DNA of 64,000 nt from Nitrosospira lacus. GTDB lineage: Bacteria; Pseudomonadota; Gammaproteobacteria; Burkholderiales; Nitrosomonadaceae. The stretch spans positions 777,137 through 841,136 of the forward strand of contig NZ_CP021106.3 of the NCBI RefSeq assembly GCF_000355765.4. Direction: 5' to 3'. The notes under the pieces were generated by a model, which saw only the letters and a list, made by a program, of their open reading frames with translations, did not search any database and was not told the DNA's origin. The position numbers and the translations under genes were made by a program. Positions within the stretch are counted from its first letter, which is position 1, and every line of letters begins with the position of its first letter. Shown piece by piece: positions 18,871-28,495 of this stretch.

Positions 18871-19199
18871 GGATGTTCGGGGAATTCCGCATTTTTCCCA
18901 CAGACTTGCCGGGGCTTGAGGTCTCCTCCCCCATGCCTTCATCTCTATCGGTCCGTGCGCTCAGATGCAGGATCATGAGATATTTATAATCTCCTTTTCG
19001 AGCGGGTTATTATTTTAATTCCCCGAATTTCCTGATATACGCTGCTGCGGTATTGGCAGCCCGCCTTCATTTCCCTTGCTCACCCGATGTCCAGAAGAGA
19101 TAATGAAGGTTTTCCGCGCTATCCACAATCGCAAATGCCGGGCGTAAAGCCTGGCGGATAATAGCTGGATTTCATCGTTTACTCGAAACAAATCCATAT
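18871..19199. other. Intergenic region before trpG, 329 bp
   Basis: No gene is seen. A weak hairpin lies at 18977-18993 (GAGAT, 7-base loop, ATCTC) followed by CTTTTC and might end transcription of the coiled-coil gene. The trp promoter should be in the second half, but no consensus was recognised. No trp leader peptide with tandem Trp codons was found. Confidence 0.35.
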
Positions 19200-19763
19200 A
19201 TGCTGCTGATGATCGATAATTACGATTCCTTTACCTACAACCTGGTGCAATATTTTGGCGAACTGGGCGAGGATGTGTTGGTGTTTCGCAACGATGAAAT
19301 CACGCCTGATGAAGTTGCCCGGCTGAAGCCTGCGCGTATTGTCATTTCGCCCGGCCCTTGTACGCCCAGTAAGGCGGGGGTATCGATACCGCTGATTGAG
19401 CTCTACCATAGCCAGGTTCCCATATTGGGCGTCTGCCTCGGCCACCAGAGCATAGGCCAGGCTTTTGGCGGCAAGATCGTTCATGCCAGGAAACTCATGC
19501 ATGGCAAAACTTCACCCATTTTCCACAAAGGTACAGGCATGTTTCGAGACCTGCCAAGTCCGTTTACGGCCACGCGTTATCATTCCCTTGTGATTGAACG
19601 TGAGAGTCTTCCGGATTGCCTGGAAATCACCGCCTGGACGGAGGATGGTGAAATCATGGGCGTGCGCCATAAGACTCTGGCAGTCGAAGGCCTGCAATTT
19701 CACCCGGAATCCATTCTGACCGAGCATGGACACAAATTGCTGAAAAATTTTCTGAATCAGTGA
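19200..19763 (+). CDS. trpG: Anthranilate synthase component II (glutamine amidotransferase)
   Basis: A 187-residue class I glutamine amidotransferase that supplies ammonia to TrpE for anthranilate synthesis, the first step of tryptophan biosynthesis. It may also serve PabB in folate synthesis, as in many bacteria with one such gene. The catalytic triad is visible: Cys79 in GVCLGHQ, and His168 and Glu170 in FHPES. The oxyanion loop is SPGPCTP (about 50-56). Length is typical. It is followed by trpD and trpC on the same strand. The large subunit gene trpE, often immediately upstream in betaproteobacteria, is not in this window. Confidence 0.93.
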   Translation: MLLMIDNYDSFTYNLVQYFGELGEDVLVFRNDEITPDEVARLKPARIVISPGPCTPSKAGVSIPLIELYHSQVPILGVCLGHQSIGQAFGGKIVHARKLMHGKTSPIFHKGTGMFRDLPSPFTATRYHSLVIERESLPDCLEITAWTEDGEIMGVRHKTLAVEGLQFHPESILTEHGHKLLKNFLNQ

Positions 19764-19839
19764 AAGCCATGCTCTCGCGCCGCGCTGTGCGTCTCAAAAA
19801 CCATACAGTCCACGCCATCCAGCCACCGGATTCAGGATC

Positions 19840-20883
19840 ATGAACCCGCAGGAGGCACTGGCGCGCATCATCGAGCATCGCGAAATCTTTCATGACGAGA
19901 TGCTCTCGCTTATGCGTCAGATCATGCGTGGAGAGCTGTCGCCGGCGCTCATTGCTGCCATTATCACCGGACTGCGGGTAAAGAAAGAAACCGTCGGAGA
20001 AATTACCGCCGCAGCACAGGTGATGCGCGAGTTTGCCACCCGGGTAGAGGTGGCGGATCATCTGCATCTGGTGGATACGTGCGGGACTGGCGGGGATTCC
20101 GCACATACGTTCAATATTTCCACCACCGCCGCCTTTGTCGCGGCGGCGGCGGGAGCCCGCGTCGCCAAGCACGGCGGACGCTCGGTATCCAGCAAGTCGG
20201 GAAGCGCGGATGTGCTGGAAGCCTTGGGTGTCAATCTGGATCAGACACCCGGGCAAATAGCGGAAGATATCAGGGAAATCGGTCTCGGTTTCATGTTCGC
20301 CCCCAATTTTCACAGCGCGATGAAGCATGCCGCGCCGGTGCGGCGCGATCTGGGGGTGCGCACATTGTTCAATATCCTGGGACCATTGACCAATCCCGCC
20401 GGAGCGAAAAATCAGGTATTGGGTGTATTTCATCCCGATCTTGTCGGTATTCTCGCCCGGGTGTTGCAACGCCTGGGCAGTGAGCACGTGATGGTGGTCC
20501 ATGGCGGGACCGGGCAAGGCGGACTGGACGAAATCACCATAGCGGGTGAAACCCGGATTGGCGAGCTCAGGCGCGGCAAGGTGCATGAATACATTATCAA
20601 GCCGGAGGATTTCGGTTTGAAAACGGCCGCGCTCGGAACGATACAGGCGCAAGACAGCGCACAGTCCAGAGAGATGCTGATAGCAGTGCTGGATAATCAG
20701 CCAGGCCCCGCGCTTGATATCGTGCTGCTCAACGCGGGGGCGGCGATTTATGTGGCGGGCGTGGCGGAATCGCTTGCGGAGGGTTTGGAAAAAGCACGCG
20801 CCGCGATAGAAACCGGCGCGGCCAGGGCGAAATTGCGGGAACTGGTAAATTTCTCGAATCGGAATAGCGTCGTGCCAGGTTAA
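19840..20883 (+). CDS. trpD: Anthranilate phosphoribosyltransferase
   Basis: A 347-residue enzyme that joins anthranilate and PRPP to form N-phosphoribosylanthranilate. The N-terminal helical domain (1-75) is followed by the PRPP-binding signature DTCGTGGD (about 84-91), the NISTTAAF stretch, the Gly-rich [21 protein letters not shown] loop and the [10 protein letters not shown] motif. Length is typical. It starts 76 bp after trpG and its stop is 3 bp before the trpC start, so trpD and trpC are certainly co-transcribed. Confidence 0.95.
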   Translation: MNPQEALARIIEHREIFHDEMLSLMRQIMRGELSPALIAAIITGLRVKKETVGEITAAAQVMREFATRVEVADHLHLVDTCGTGGDSAHTFNISTTAAFVAAAAGARVAKHGGRSVSSKSGSADVLEALGVNLDQTPGQIAEDIREIGLGFMFAPNFHSAMKHAAPVRRDLGVRTLFNILGPLTNPAGAKNQVLGVFHPDLVGILARVLQRLGSEHVMVVHGGTGQGGLDEITIAGETRIGELRRGKVHEYIIKPEDFGLKTAALGTIQAQDSAQSREMLIAVLDNQPGPALDIVLLNAGAAIYVAGVAESLAEGLEKARAAIETGAARAKLRELVNFSNRNSVVPG

Positions 20884-20886
20884 TCA

Positions 20887-21729
20887 ATGCCCAATATCCT
20901 GCAAGAAATTCTAGCCGTCAAAGTACAGGAAATCGCTGCGGCAAGGGCGGCCAAGCCGTTCTCCACGATGCGTCAGGAAGCGAAAGCCGCTCCACCGCCT
21001 CGTGATTTCACGGGAGCGATCCGCGATAGGATTGCCGCCGGCCTGCCCGCGGTCATTGCGGAAATCAAGAAAGCCAGCCCTAGCCGGGGCGTGCTGCGTG
21101 AGCGCTTCGATCCCGCCGCGATTGCGGCCAGTTATGCGGCGCATGGCGCGGCCTGCCTGTCGGTGTTGACCGACAGGCAATTTTTTGCCGGCAGCGGGGG
21201 ATACCTCGAGCAGGCACGGGATTCCTGCGATCTACCGGTGCTGCGCAAGGATTTCATGCTGGACGAATACCAGGTGATCGAAGCCCGCGTCCTGGGAGCG
21301 GACTGTATCCTGATCATTGTCGCAGTGTTTTGCATGCCTTCGCCTTTAACCGGAGAACGCCTGCCAGAAAACGAAGCTGTTGCGAGAATGCGCAAACTTG
21401 AGTCGCTTGCCCAGGAACTGGGCATGGCGGTATTGATTGAAGTCCACGACGGTGCAGAGCTGGAGCTTGCGCTGCAATTGTGCTCTCCCCTGATTGGCAT
21501 CAACAACCGCAACCTGCGCACTTTCGAAACGCGGCTGGATACCACGCTGCAACTGCTCGACCATATCCCGCCGGCACGTATCGTAATTACTGAAAGCGGG
21601 ATTCTCGCCCCGGCCGATGTGAAGCTGATGCGCGATCATCAGGTCGACGCTTTCCTGGTGGGTGAGGCGTTCATGCGCGCCGATGATCCGGGAGTTGAGC
21701 TGGAACGATTGTTTGGGCAAGGTTTATAA
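20887..21729 (+). CDS. trpC: Indole-3-glycerol-phosphate synthase
   Basis: A 280-residue TIM-barrel enzyme that converts carboxyphenylaminodeoxyribulose phosphate to indole-3-glycerol phosphate. Family motifs: [11 protein letters not shown] (catalytic Lys), [24 protein letters not shown] (second catalytic Lys), [17 protein letters not shown] (catalytic Asn), ITESGI and LVGEAFM. It begins 3 bp after trpD. It is longer than the usual 260-266 residues because about 13-14 extra residues (within [16 protein letters not shown]) interrupt the loop after the strand [10 protein letters not shown]. The reading frame continues correctly after the insert, so the enzyme is probably active. Confidence 0.94.
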   Translation: MPNILQEILAVKVQEIAAARAAKPFSTMRQEAKAAPPPRDFTGAIRDRIAAGLPAVIAEIKKASPSRGVLRERFDPAAIAASYAAHGAACLSVLTDRQFFAGSGGYLEQARDSCDLPVLRKDFMLDEYQVIEARVLGADCILIIVAVFCMPSPLTGERLPENEAVARMRKLESLAQELGMAVLIEVHDGAELELALQLCSPLIGINNRNLRTFETRLDTTLQLLDHIPPARIVITESGILAPADVKLMRDHQVDAFLVGEAFMRADDPGVELERLFGQGL

Positions 21730-21843
21730 CCATCGAAATCCGCTATTTCCTTTCTCGAATGTATGCGTTGTGAATCAATAATCAATTTTGTTGCAAAAAA
21801 GCAACACAAGTTTCTTCCGTATTCCGAAAGTTTCTTGATTTCC

Positions 21844-21872
21844 TTGCTACGCGTTGTTGCTTTAGGCACAAT
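21844..21872 (+). promoter_or_regulatory. Candidate promoter of porin gene
   Basis: TTGCTA at 21844-21849 and CACAAT at 21867-21872 are separated by 17 bases, about 110 bp before the porin start. Each hexamer matches four of six consensus positions, so the assignment is tentative. The porin has a strong ribosome site (AAAGGAG) and its own terminator, consistent with a single-gene unit. Confidence 0.3.
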
Positions 21873-21980
21873 CTCTCTCAACCTTCTCACTTTGAGAGGT
21901 CCAAGTAGCGGGACGCACTTTACCGAAAATAGGGTCGGTGAGATGGCCCCACCGTTTCAACTTTAAAGGAGATTTTCCAC

Positions 21981-23234
21981 ATGAAAAAGAAACTGATTGC
22001 ACTGGCCGTCGCCGGGGCACTCGCAGCCCCGGTGGTTGCATCCGCTCAGGGGACGAATGTCACGATATTTGGCCGGGTGCAAGCTGAATATAGCCTGGTC
22101 GATTTTTCCGGCACGCCTAGCCAGGGATCGTTGCAGGACAATTCCCGCTCGTCACGTTGGGGTCTGCATATCACCGAAGATCTGGGCAATGGGCTTAAGG
22201 CCAATGCCCGTTTGGAACAGGGCTTGAATGCCGGTTCCGGTTCGGCTACCACCCCGCGTGAGCAATGGGTGGGTCTTTCCAGCAATCAATGGGGCGATAT
22301 CAAATTCGGCCGTGTTCAATCTCCGTTCAAGGACTTCGCGGGCGGTATGACGATTGATCCGTTTGCCTACACCACACTGCAAGCCGGCGGCTCTGGCGGG
22401 ACCATGTCCGCAGGCGCCAATGGTCTGGGTTCTGGTGCAAATACCTTCGTCAACAGCGCCATCCGTTATGATTCCGCTAACATAGAAGGTTTCTCCTTCT
22501 CGGGATTGTTGATGCCCGGCGATGCAAATACCCTTAACCCCCTCCAGACGGGTAGCATCACATCCGGCTTCCTTCCCGGTGGTCTGGGCAGCAATGGCAA
22601 CACCGGTGGTAGAAATGGTGAATTCGATGGTCAGGCTGCTGCCAAGTACCATGTAGATTACATGGGCATGGGCTTCGACATATTCGGTGGCTATTCCAGA
22701 GATAACGCCAACCAGACACAAAAAGCGATAGGATTGAAAACCGAAGAGGTATGGCGTGTGGGTGCTTCCTGGGCCTTCGAGAACTTCAAGCTTAGCGGCC
22801 AATATGAAGATATCAACAACGCTATTGGTTCCGCAACCTGCAGCACCGCTGCTTCCCTGACGGCAAATCCGCTTGATGCTGCCGGAGCCGGTTCAGGACA
22901 ATGTAATTCCGCCATGAACGCCGGCGCCGACGGCAATATCTGGTTTGCGGGTGCCCAATACAAATGGGGCAATACCACCCTGGTGGCCCAAGGTGGTATG
23001 ACCAAAGCGCATGCGGGTGGCATCAATTCAGCGGCGGCACGCAAAGCTGACAGCTTTACGGTAGGTGCGATCCACAATCTGAGCAAGCGTACCAGCATTT
23101 TCGGTGGCTATCAGCACGTATATGTGACCAATCCTAATGCCGCAACAGCAAATGATATCGGTGGCATGGTTGCTCCCAGCTATGCAACCGGAAGTCGTGC
23201 CACCTACACGATTGGTGTCCGTCACAACTTTTAA
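21981..23234 (+). CDS. Gram-negative porin (general diffusion porin)
   Basis: A 417-residue outer-membrane porin of the betaproteobacterial 16-strand type. The signal peptide is obvious (MKKKLIALAVAGALAAPVVASAQ), and the mature start VTIFGRVQAEYS, the SSRWGLH motif, EQWVGLSSNQWGDIKFGR, and the C-terminal TYTIGVRHNF ending in Phe are all typical. It would form a passive channel for small solutes. The start is fixed by AAAGGAG and a short AT-rich spacer. It is followed by a perfect terminator hairpin. Confidence 0.93.
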   Translation: MKKKLIALAVAGALAAPVVASAQGTNVTIFGRVQAEYSLVDFSGTPSQGSLQDNSRSSRWGLHITEDLGNGLKANARLEQGLNAGSGSATTPREQWVGLSSNQWGDIKFGRVQSPFKDFAGGMTIDPFAYTTLQAGGSGGTMSAGANGLGSGANTFVNSAIRYDSANIEGFSFSGLLMPGDANTLNPLQTGSITSGFLPGGLGSNGNTGGRNGEFDGQAAAKYHVDYMGMGFDIFGGYSRDNANQTQKAIGLKTEEVWRVGASWAFENFKLSGQYEDINNAIGSATCSTAASLTANPLDAAGAGSGQCNSAMNAGADGNIWFAGAQYKWGNTTLVAQGGMTKAHAGGINSAAARKADSFTVGAIHNLSKRTSIFGGYQHVYVTNPNAATANDIGGMVAPSYATGSRATYTIGVRHNF

Positions 23235-23251
23235 TTGAATTAGGTCGGTGG

Positions 23252-23281
23252 AAATGGGGCGCTTCGGCGCCCCATTTTTTT
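23252..23281 (+). terminator. Intrinsic terminator of porin gene
   Basis: An 11-bp perfect stem (AAATGGGGCGC with its complement) carries the stable tetraloop TTCG and ends in a run of T. It lies 17 bp after the porin stop. Confidence 0.93.
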
Positions 23282-23551
23282 GGCCGGGGTTGTGATGAAG
23301 GATACTTTGTACGAGAGTACGGACCGAGGTATGAGCAAGGCCCGCGTATTAACCCTGAAATGGCTGTGTGTTTAGTTTATAAGCCATACGTGCTAATATA
23401 CTGGCGCAATAAAACATCGCCAGGAAGAAGCAAAAAGAGAGATGACACAGGCCGCCAGCGCAGCGTAGGAAATCCTTCTGAGTTTTGGAATAAAAAATTA
23501 TTTCTGTGCGGCTATCAGTCAGTTTATTGAAGTTTTTTGGAGGATTTACTC

Positions 23552-24661
23552 ATGGGAGTTCCTTTACGTCAACAGATAGCTGTCGGTAGTTATCTGCTCA
23601 AGCAAAAGCTGAAGGGAGTAAAAAAATATCCTTTGGTATTGATGCTGGAGCCTTTATTCCGCTGCAACCTGGCCTGTGCGGGCTGCGGCAAGATCGATTA
23701 CCCGGAAGATGTCCTTGACCAGCGCCTTTCATTTGAACAATGCATGCAGGCCGTTGATGAGTGCGGCGCGCCGATGGTATCAATTCCGGGCGGTGAACCA
23801 CTGATACACAAAGAGATGCCACAAATTATCGCGGGTATCATTGCCCGGAAGAAGTATGTTTATCTTTGCACGAATGCGCTTTTGTTGAAAAAAAGGATTG
23901 ATGACTATACGCCGTCTCCTTATCTGACTTTTTCCATCCATCTCGACGGCATGAAAGAGAGGCATGATGCCTCGGTTTGTCAGGATGGAGTTTTCGACCG
24001 GGCGGTTGAAGCAATCAAATTGTGCGTGGCAAGAGGATTTAGAGTCACCGTGAACTGTACCCTGTTTCAGGGTGAAACGCCGCAGGATGTTGCCGAATTT
24101 CTGGATTACGCCATGGAGTTAGGTATCGAGGGCGCAACCATCGCACCGGGGTTCAGCTATGAGCGTGCGCCGAAGCAGGATATCTTTATCAAGGGGCAGG
24201 ATACCAAGAAACTGTTCCGGGGAATTTTTGAAATCGGCAAGAAACGCAACTGGAAATTGAACCATTCCAAGCTTTATCTTGATTTTCTGGCCGGCAACCA
24301 GGATTACGCGTGCACCCCATGGGGCAATCCGACGCGCAATATATTCGGCTGGCAAAAACCCTGTTATTTATTGCCCGATGAAGGATATGCGTCCAGCTTC
24401 CAGGAGTTGCTGGATGACACCCCCTGGGAGAAATACGGTAACAGCAGCAATCCCAAGTGCGCGCAATGCATGGCTCACTGCGGTTACGAAGCAACGGCCG
24501 TCGAAGATACATTGCAGCATCCGCTGAAGGCGTTGCTCGCCTCGCTGAAAGGTCCGAGAACGACCGGTCCAATGGTGGCCGAGCCTACACCTAAATGGGT
24601 CACCGAAGAACTGAAAGCTCGCAAAACAATTGGCGGAATTCCTGTCAGGGTGGAGCGATAA
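23552..24661 (+). CDS. hpnH: Hopanoid biosynthesis radical SAM protein HpnH (adenosylhopane synthase)
   Basis: A 369-residue radical SAM enzyme that adds an adenosyl group to diploptene to make adenosylhopane, the first step of the extended hopanoid side chain. The iron-sulfur cluster motif CxxxCxxC is at Cys38, Cys42 and Cys45 (RCNLACAGC). SIPGGEPLIH is the SAM-contact region, and the C-terminal part carries further conserved cysteines (CAQCMAHCGYE). The frame opens at a TTG at 23537, but the ATG at 23552 sits 7 bases after a strong GGAGGA site and gives the normal N-terminus. It heads a run of hopanoid genes on the same strand. Confidence 0.94.
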   Translation: MGVPLRQQIAVGSYLLKQKLKGVKKYPLVLMLEPLFRCNLACAGCGKIDYPEDVLDQRLSFEQCMQAVDECGAPMVSIPGGEPLIHKEMPQIIAGIIARKKYVYLCTNALLLKKRIDDYTPSPYLTFSIHLDGMKERHDASVCQDGVFDRAVEAIKLCVARGFRVTVNCTLFQGETPQDVAEFLDYAMELGIEGATIAPGFSYERAPKQDIFIKGQDTKKLFRGIFEIGKKRNWKLNHSKLYLDFLAGNQDYACTPWGNPTRNIFGWQKPCYLLPDEGYASSFQELLDDTPWEKYGNSSNPKCAQCMAHCGYEATAVEDTLQHPLKALLASLKGPRTTGPMVAEPTPKWVTEELKARKTIGGIPVRVER

Positions 24662-24774
24662 AGACGATAAGGCCAGCGTGCTGGCACGGAGCATTGACGT
24701 GGGTTCGATGGTGCGCCGGAGCGCCATCAAATTTACGGGTTACTGCGGGCGCACAGTTTCGGCAGGGAATTTCC

Positions 24775-24796
24775 CTGGGCAATCGAAACTGCCCAG
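24775..24796. other. Small hairpin between hpnH and hpnM
   Basis: CTGGGCA and TGCCCAG pair across an 8-base loop within the 288-bp gap after hpnH. A second small palindrome (GCCAGC/GCTGGC) lies at 24672-24685. Neither has a T-run. They may be attenuating or RNA-stabilising structures, or chance. Confidence 0.3.
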
Positions 24797-24949
24797 GCTT
24801 AAAACAAGTAGCATATTGCCGGCATCAGCCAGTCCGGGACAGCGATAACGCGGCGGTGCCTGTCACTGGTTTATTATGCTGCTGGCCATGGCATGGACTT
24901 CAGTGCTTCGTTACAGCGCGGTTGGTACATCTGCGGTAAAGGAGTCAAT

Positions 24950-25585
24950 ATGAAAGTCCTGCGTTCAATCAAGTCCGTATTGCAATTCCAGATAATAATA
25001 GTGGCGGCGATGCTGGTGGTTACACCCGTATCCTGGGCCGAGGCGATGGATTCCAATAGTCCGGAACAGGTCGTAAGCCATTTGCACGAGTCGCTGATCA
25101 AGGCAATGCGCGAAGGCGCAAAACTCGGCTATCAAGGCCGCCTCGAACTTCTGACTCCCGTCATCAATCAGACTCATGATCTCGATTTTATCGCACGTAC
25201 CACTTTGGGACCGAACTGGACCCAGCTGAATCCCGCTCAGCAGCAAACTTTCACGGATATTTTCCGGAAGCTCAGCATTGGCACCTATGCGGGATGGTTT
25301 AAAAGTCACGATGGTGAGCATTTCGAAATTCTGGAGCGGCAGGTTATGCCGCGAGATCAGATAATGGTGCGCAGCAGGCTCGTTCCATTGAAGGGCGAAC
25401 CTGTGCGTTTCGACTATATACTTCGTCAGGGGAAGGATGGGTGGCGCATCGTCAATATCCTGGCCGACGGTGTCAGTGACCTTGCGCTCAAGCGTGTAGA
25501 GTACCGTGCCATCCTTCAACGCGATGGTTTCCAGACGCTCATTGACATGCTCAGGAAAAAGATTGCCCTGACTGAAGAAGAATAA
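24950..25585 (+). CDS. hpnM: Hopanoid-associated periplasmic lipid-binding protein HpnM (MlaC/Ttg2D family)
   Basis: A 211-residue exported protein of the MlaC/toluene-tolerance Ttg2D family, named HpnM in hopanoid clusters. These proteins carry lipids across the periplasm. Residues 1-30 form a signal peptide (LQFQIIIVAAMLVVTPVSWA). Typical segments are ELLTPVINQTHDLDFIARTTLG and the beta-rich FDYILRQGKDGWRIVNILADGVSDLALKR. The ATG at 24950 follows AAAGGAG at good spacing; an earlier in-frame ATG at 24893 lacks one and spoils the signal. It lies 50 bp before hpnN, its probable partner in moving hopanoids to the outer membrane. Confidence 0.86.
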   Translation: MKVLRSIKSVLQFQIIIVAAMLVVTPVSWAEAMDSNSPEQVVSHLHESLIKAMREGAKLGYQGRLELLTPVINQTHDLDFIARTTLGPNWTQLNPAQQQTFTDIFRKLSIGTYAGWFKSHDGEHFEILERQVMPRDQIMVRSRLVPLKGEPVRFDYILRQGKDGWRIVNILADGVSDLALKRVEYRAILQRDGFQTLIDMLRKKIALTEEE

Positions 25586-25635
25586 AAAAAATCACGCAAC
25601 ACCAAGGGCCAATCGCTCCAAATTCTTCCTGAAGG

Positions 25636-28308
25636 ATGACTATTCCCGCCAAAGCTTCTCACAGCCGCATCTACGATATTTTCGCGCGCTGGGCCACCAT
25701 CTCCTATCGTTACGGCGCCTGGATTCTTCTGGGAGCGTTGCTGACCGCTGTGGCATGCAGCGTCTATGTTTCGCGTAACCTCGGCATGAATACCGATACT
25801 ACCGACATGCTCTCCGAGCATCTGCCGTTTCGCGTCAACATGAAGCACTACAACAAAACCTTCCCGCAAGACATGGAAACCCTGTTGGTGGTGCTGGATG
25901 CGCCTACTCCCGAGCAGGCCTATATGGCGGCAGATCGTCTCGTGGCACGTTTAAGAGAAGACACCAGGAATTTTCACGATGTTTATCCGCCAAACGTGAA
26001 TGATTTCTTCGCGCGCAATGGCTTGCTCTACCAAAGTCTCGCGGAACTGGAACAGATCACTGACAGTCTGGCCGCGGCACAGCCGCTGATAGCGCATATT
26101 GCCGGAGATCCCACCTTGCCCGCCTTTGTCTCCGTGCTTACCCGCGCGGTGGACGAATTGCGCAAGGGGCGCAGCATGGAGCTTCAACCCGTGCTAAGCG
26201 GGCTGAGTGCAACTTTGGACGCGCGGCTTGCGGGTTCGCCCAGGGTGCTGTCATGGCAATCCCTGTTCCATGGCGGGCCCCAGAAAAGAAAATACCAGGA
26301 ACTGATCATTGTAAAACCGAGATTGGATTACACCCTGATGTTCCCGGCCGAAGAATCCCTTGCGGCGTTGCATGCAGCGGCAAAAGATACCGGGGTGACA
26401 GAAGATGGACCGGTAAAGTTGCGCATTACCGGCGAGGTCGCGTTGGCCGAAGAGGAACTCAACAGCTCGCTTCGCGGGATGGAATATGCCGGGATGATTA
26501 CATTTATCCTGGTGGCGGTGGTTCTCTATTTCGCGATGCGTACTACTGGACTGATACTCAACGTATTGCTCTGTCTGACAATGGGTCTGATTCTCACCGC
26601 GGCTTTCGCCACTGCCGTAGTGGGTCACCTGAACTTGATCTCCATTGCTTTCGCAGTGTTGTATATTGGTTTGGGGGCGGATTTCGCGATCCACTTTCTG
26701 CTGCGGTATCGGGAGGTTCTGGAAAACGGTCTTCCACCGACAGAGGCCACTCATATATCCGGCGGGGATGCCGGCGCCGCGTTGACTGCGTGTACCATCA
26801 CCAACGCCATTGGGTTCTACGCATTTATGCCCACCGACTACAGCGGTGTAGCGGAATTGGGGATCATCTCCGGTACCGGCATGATCATCAGTCTGCTCGT
26901 CACTCTTACCTTGGGTCCTGCCTTGCTGCGTTATCAGTCGAAACGGCCACCAAAATCTTCCGTTACAAAGGGTTCCGTCGGCAAGGTGCTCGAATTGTCC
27001 TTGAAATGGCACAAATTGACCTATGCCGCTACGGCCGTCGCAGCCGTGGCCGCGATTGCCCTATTGCCTCAGGTAAGATTTGACTACAATTTGTTGAACA
27101 TGCAGGACCAAACCGGGGATGCGGTGCGGACTTTCCGGGAGCTTCTTGCGGATGCCGACCATTCCCCATGGCACGCGGTTGTACTGGCTAGCGATCACAA
27201 GGAAACGGAACGCCTCGCGAAGCGGTTGGCTGGACTTCCTGAAGTGAACAAGGTGGTCACCATTCTCGATTTTGTGCCGGCGCAGCAGGAGGAAAAAATC
27301 CAGCTTATCGAGGAAATGGCGCTTACGGTGGGACCAATTTCGATTTCCAGCAAGGCGCAGACTGGCGGAGAAGACACCTCGCCGCGGCAGCGAAAAGCGC
27401 TTGACGAACTCGCCGCCGCATTAGATCGATTCATGGCCGAGCAGCCTGAGCATCCAGCGTCCGGAGCCATACGGATCCTCAAAGCGTCCCTGACTTCGCT
27501 GTTTATTCGACTCGATGCAGCCAATGCAGATGAAAAACGCAAACTGCTGCATGCTGTTGAGGAAGATTTGCTTACAACGCTGCCCGCTGCTTTGCGGAGT
27601 CTCCGTATGGCCACGGAAGCCGCTCCATTTAAAGAGCAGGATTTGCCCATATCGCTGGGTGCGCGCTGGCATAGCCAGTCAGGAGAATACCGGCTGGCAG
27701 TTTACCCCGCGGAAGATCTCAACGACAATGACGCATTGCGGCGTTTTGTGCGGGCGGTCCAGGCAGTGGCGCCAAACGCAACCGGGGCGCCCATGGTGAG
27801 TCTTGAGGCAGGCGAGGCGGTTGTGCAGGCATTTATGCAGGCGTTCTTGCTGGCGCTGCTGGGGATTATCGTCGCACTATTGGTAATATTGCGCAGTGTG
27901 AAATACATGTTGTTGGTGCTGACTCCGCTTTTGTTGTCCAGCTTGTTCACTGCCGCATTTACTATCTTGTTGGATGTCCCATTCAATTTCGCCAATATCA
28001 TTGCCTTGCCATTGTTGCTGGGTCTTGGTATCGATAGCAGTTTGCACATGGTGCACCGAAGTCTGAACAACGAAATGGTGAGCGAAGTTTTGATTCACAC
28101 CAGTACTGCGCGCGCCATCTTTTATAGCGCGCTGACCGCCCTGGTGGATTTCGCGAGTCTTATGCTGTCGTCGCACCAGGGAACGGCCAGTATCGGAATA
28201 ATGCTGACTGTAGGACTGACTTTTACCCTGGTCTGCACGCTTGTTATACTGCCAGCGATACTGCGCACTCCCGTTGGGAGTACGAATTCCAGTTCGCGGC
28301 GAGAATAA
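25636..28308 (+). CDS. hpnN: Hopanoid transporter HpnN (RND/MMPL superfamily)
   Basis: An 890-residue inner-membrane RND protein; HpnN homologues move hopanoids from the inner to the outer membrane. One transmembrane helix near 28-50 precedes a large periplasmic domain (about 55-280). Five or six helices (about 285-440) follow, with the sterol-sensing-like segment ISIAFAVLYIGLGADFAIHFLLRYRE. A second half has a helix near 465-482, a periplasmic domain, and helices from about 735 to 885 with FANIIALPLLLGLGIDSSLHM. This is the expected duplicated layout. It is preceded by hpnM and followed by mlaA, so it sits in a lipid-trafficking context. Confidence 0.9.
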   Translation: MTIPAKASHSRIYDIFARWATISYRYGAWILLGALLTAVACSVYVSRNLGMNTDTTDMLSEHLPFRVNMKHYNKTFPQDMETLLVVLDAPTPEQAYMAADRLVARLREDTRNFHDVYPPNVNDFFARNGLLYQSLAELEQITDSLAAAQPLIAHIAGDPTLPAFVSVLTRAVDELRKGRSMELQPVLSGLSATLDARLAGSPRVLSWQSLFHGGPQKRKYQELIIVKPRLDYTLMFPAEESLAALHAAAKDTGVTEDGPVKLRITGEVALAEEELNSSLRGMEYAGMITFILVAVVLYFAMRTTGLILNVLLCLTMGLILTAAFATAVVGHLNLISIAFAVLYIGLGADFAIHFLLRYREVLENGLPPTEATHISGGDAGAALTACTITNAIGFYAFMPTDYSGVAELGIISGTGMIISLLVTLTLGPALLRYQSKRPPKSSVTKGSVGKVLELSLKWHKLTYAATAVAAVAAIALLPQVRFDYNLLNMQDQTGDAVRTFRELLADADHSPWHAVVLASDHKETERLAKRLAGLPEVNKVVTILDFVPAQQEEKIQLIEEMALTVGPISISSKAQTGGEDTSPRQRKALDELAAALDRFMAEQPEHPASGAIRILKASLTSLFIRLDAANADEKRKLLHAVEEDLLTTLPAALRSLRMATEAAPFKEQDLPISLGARWHSQSGEYRLAVYPAEDLNDNDALRRFVRAVQAVAPNATGAPMVSLEAGEAVVQAFMQAFLLALLGIIVALLVILRSVKYMLLVLTPLLLSSLFTAAFTILLDVPFNFANIIALPLLLGLGIDSSLHMVHRSLNNEMVSEVLIHTSTARAIFYSALTALVDFASLMLSSHQGTASIGIMLTVGLTFTLVCTLVILPAILRTPVGSTNSSSRRE

Positions 28309-28495
28309 ACTGGAAACATTTCTGCCATTGTGCAGGAGCCTCTTCGGTAAACTCGCATCCAGCTATTAGAAAGTTATGCCCTAATTTGACAAATATTGTT
28401 TATACTTCGCACCTTGAAATATTATTGCCATAATCGCAATATCAGAGTCCCGGGAGATTAACGATTAACCAGGTTGATTTACGCCTTATCTGATT

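Noticed and set aside
19140-19199. Possible trp attenuator or leader peptide before trpG
   Set aside because: No short frame with tandem Trp codons and no terminator/antiterminator pair were found.
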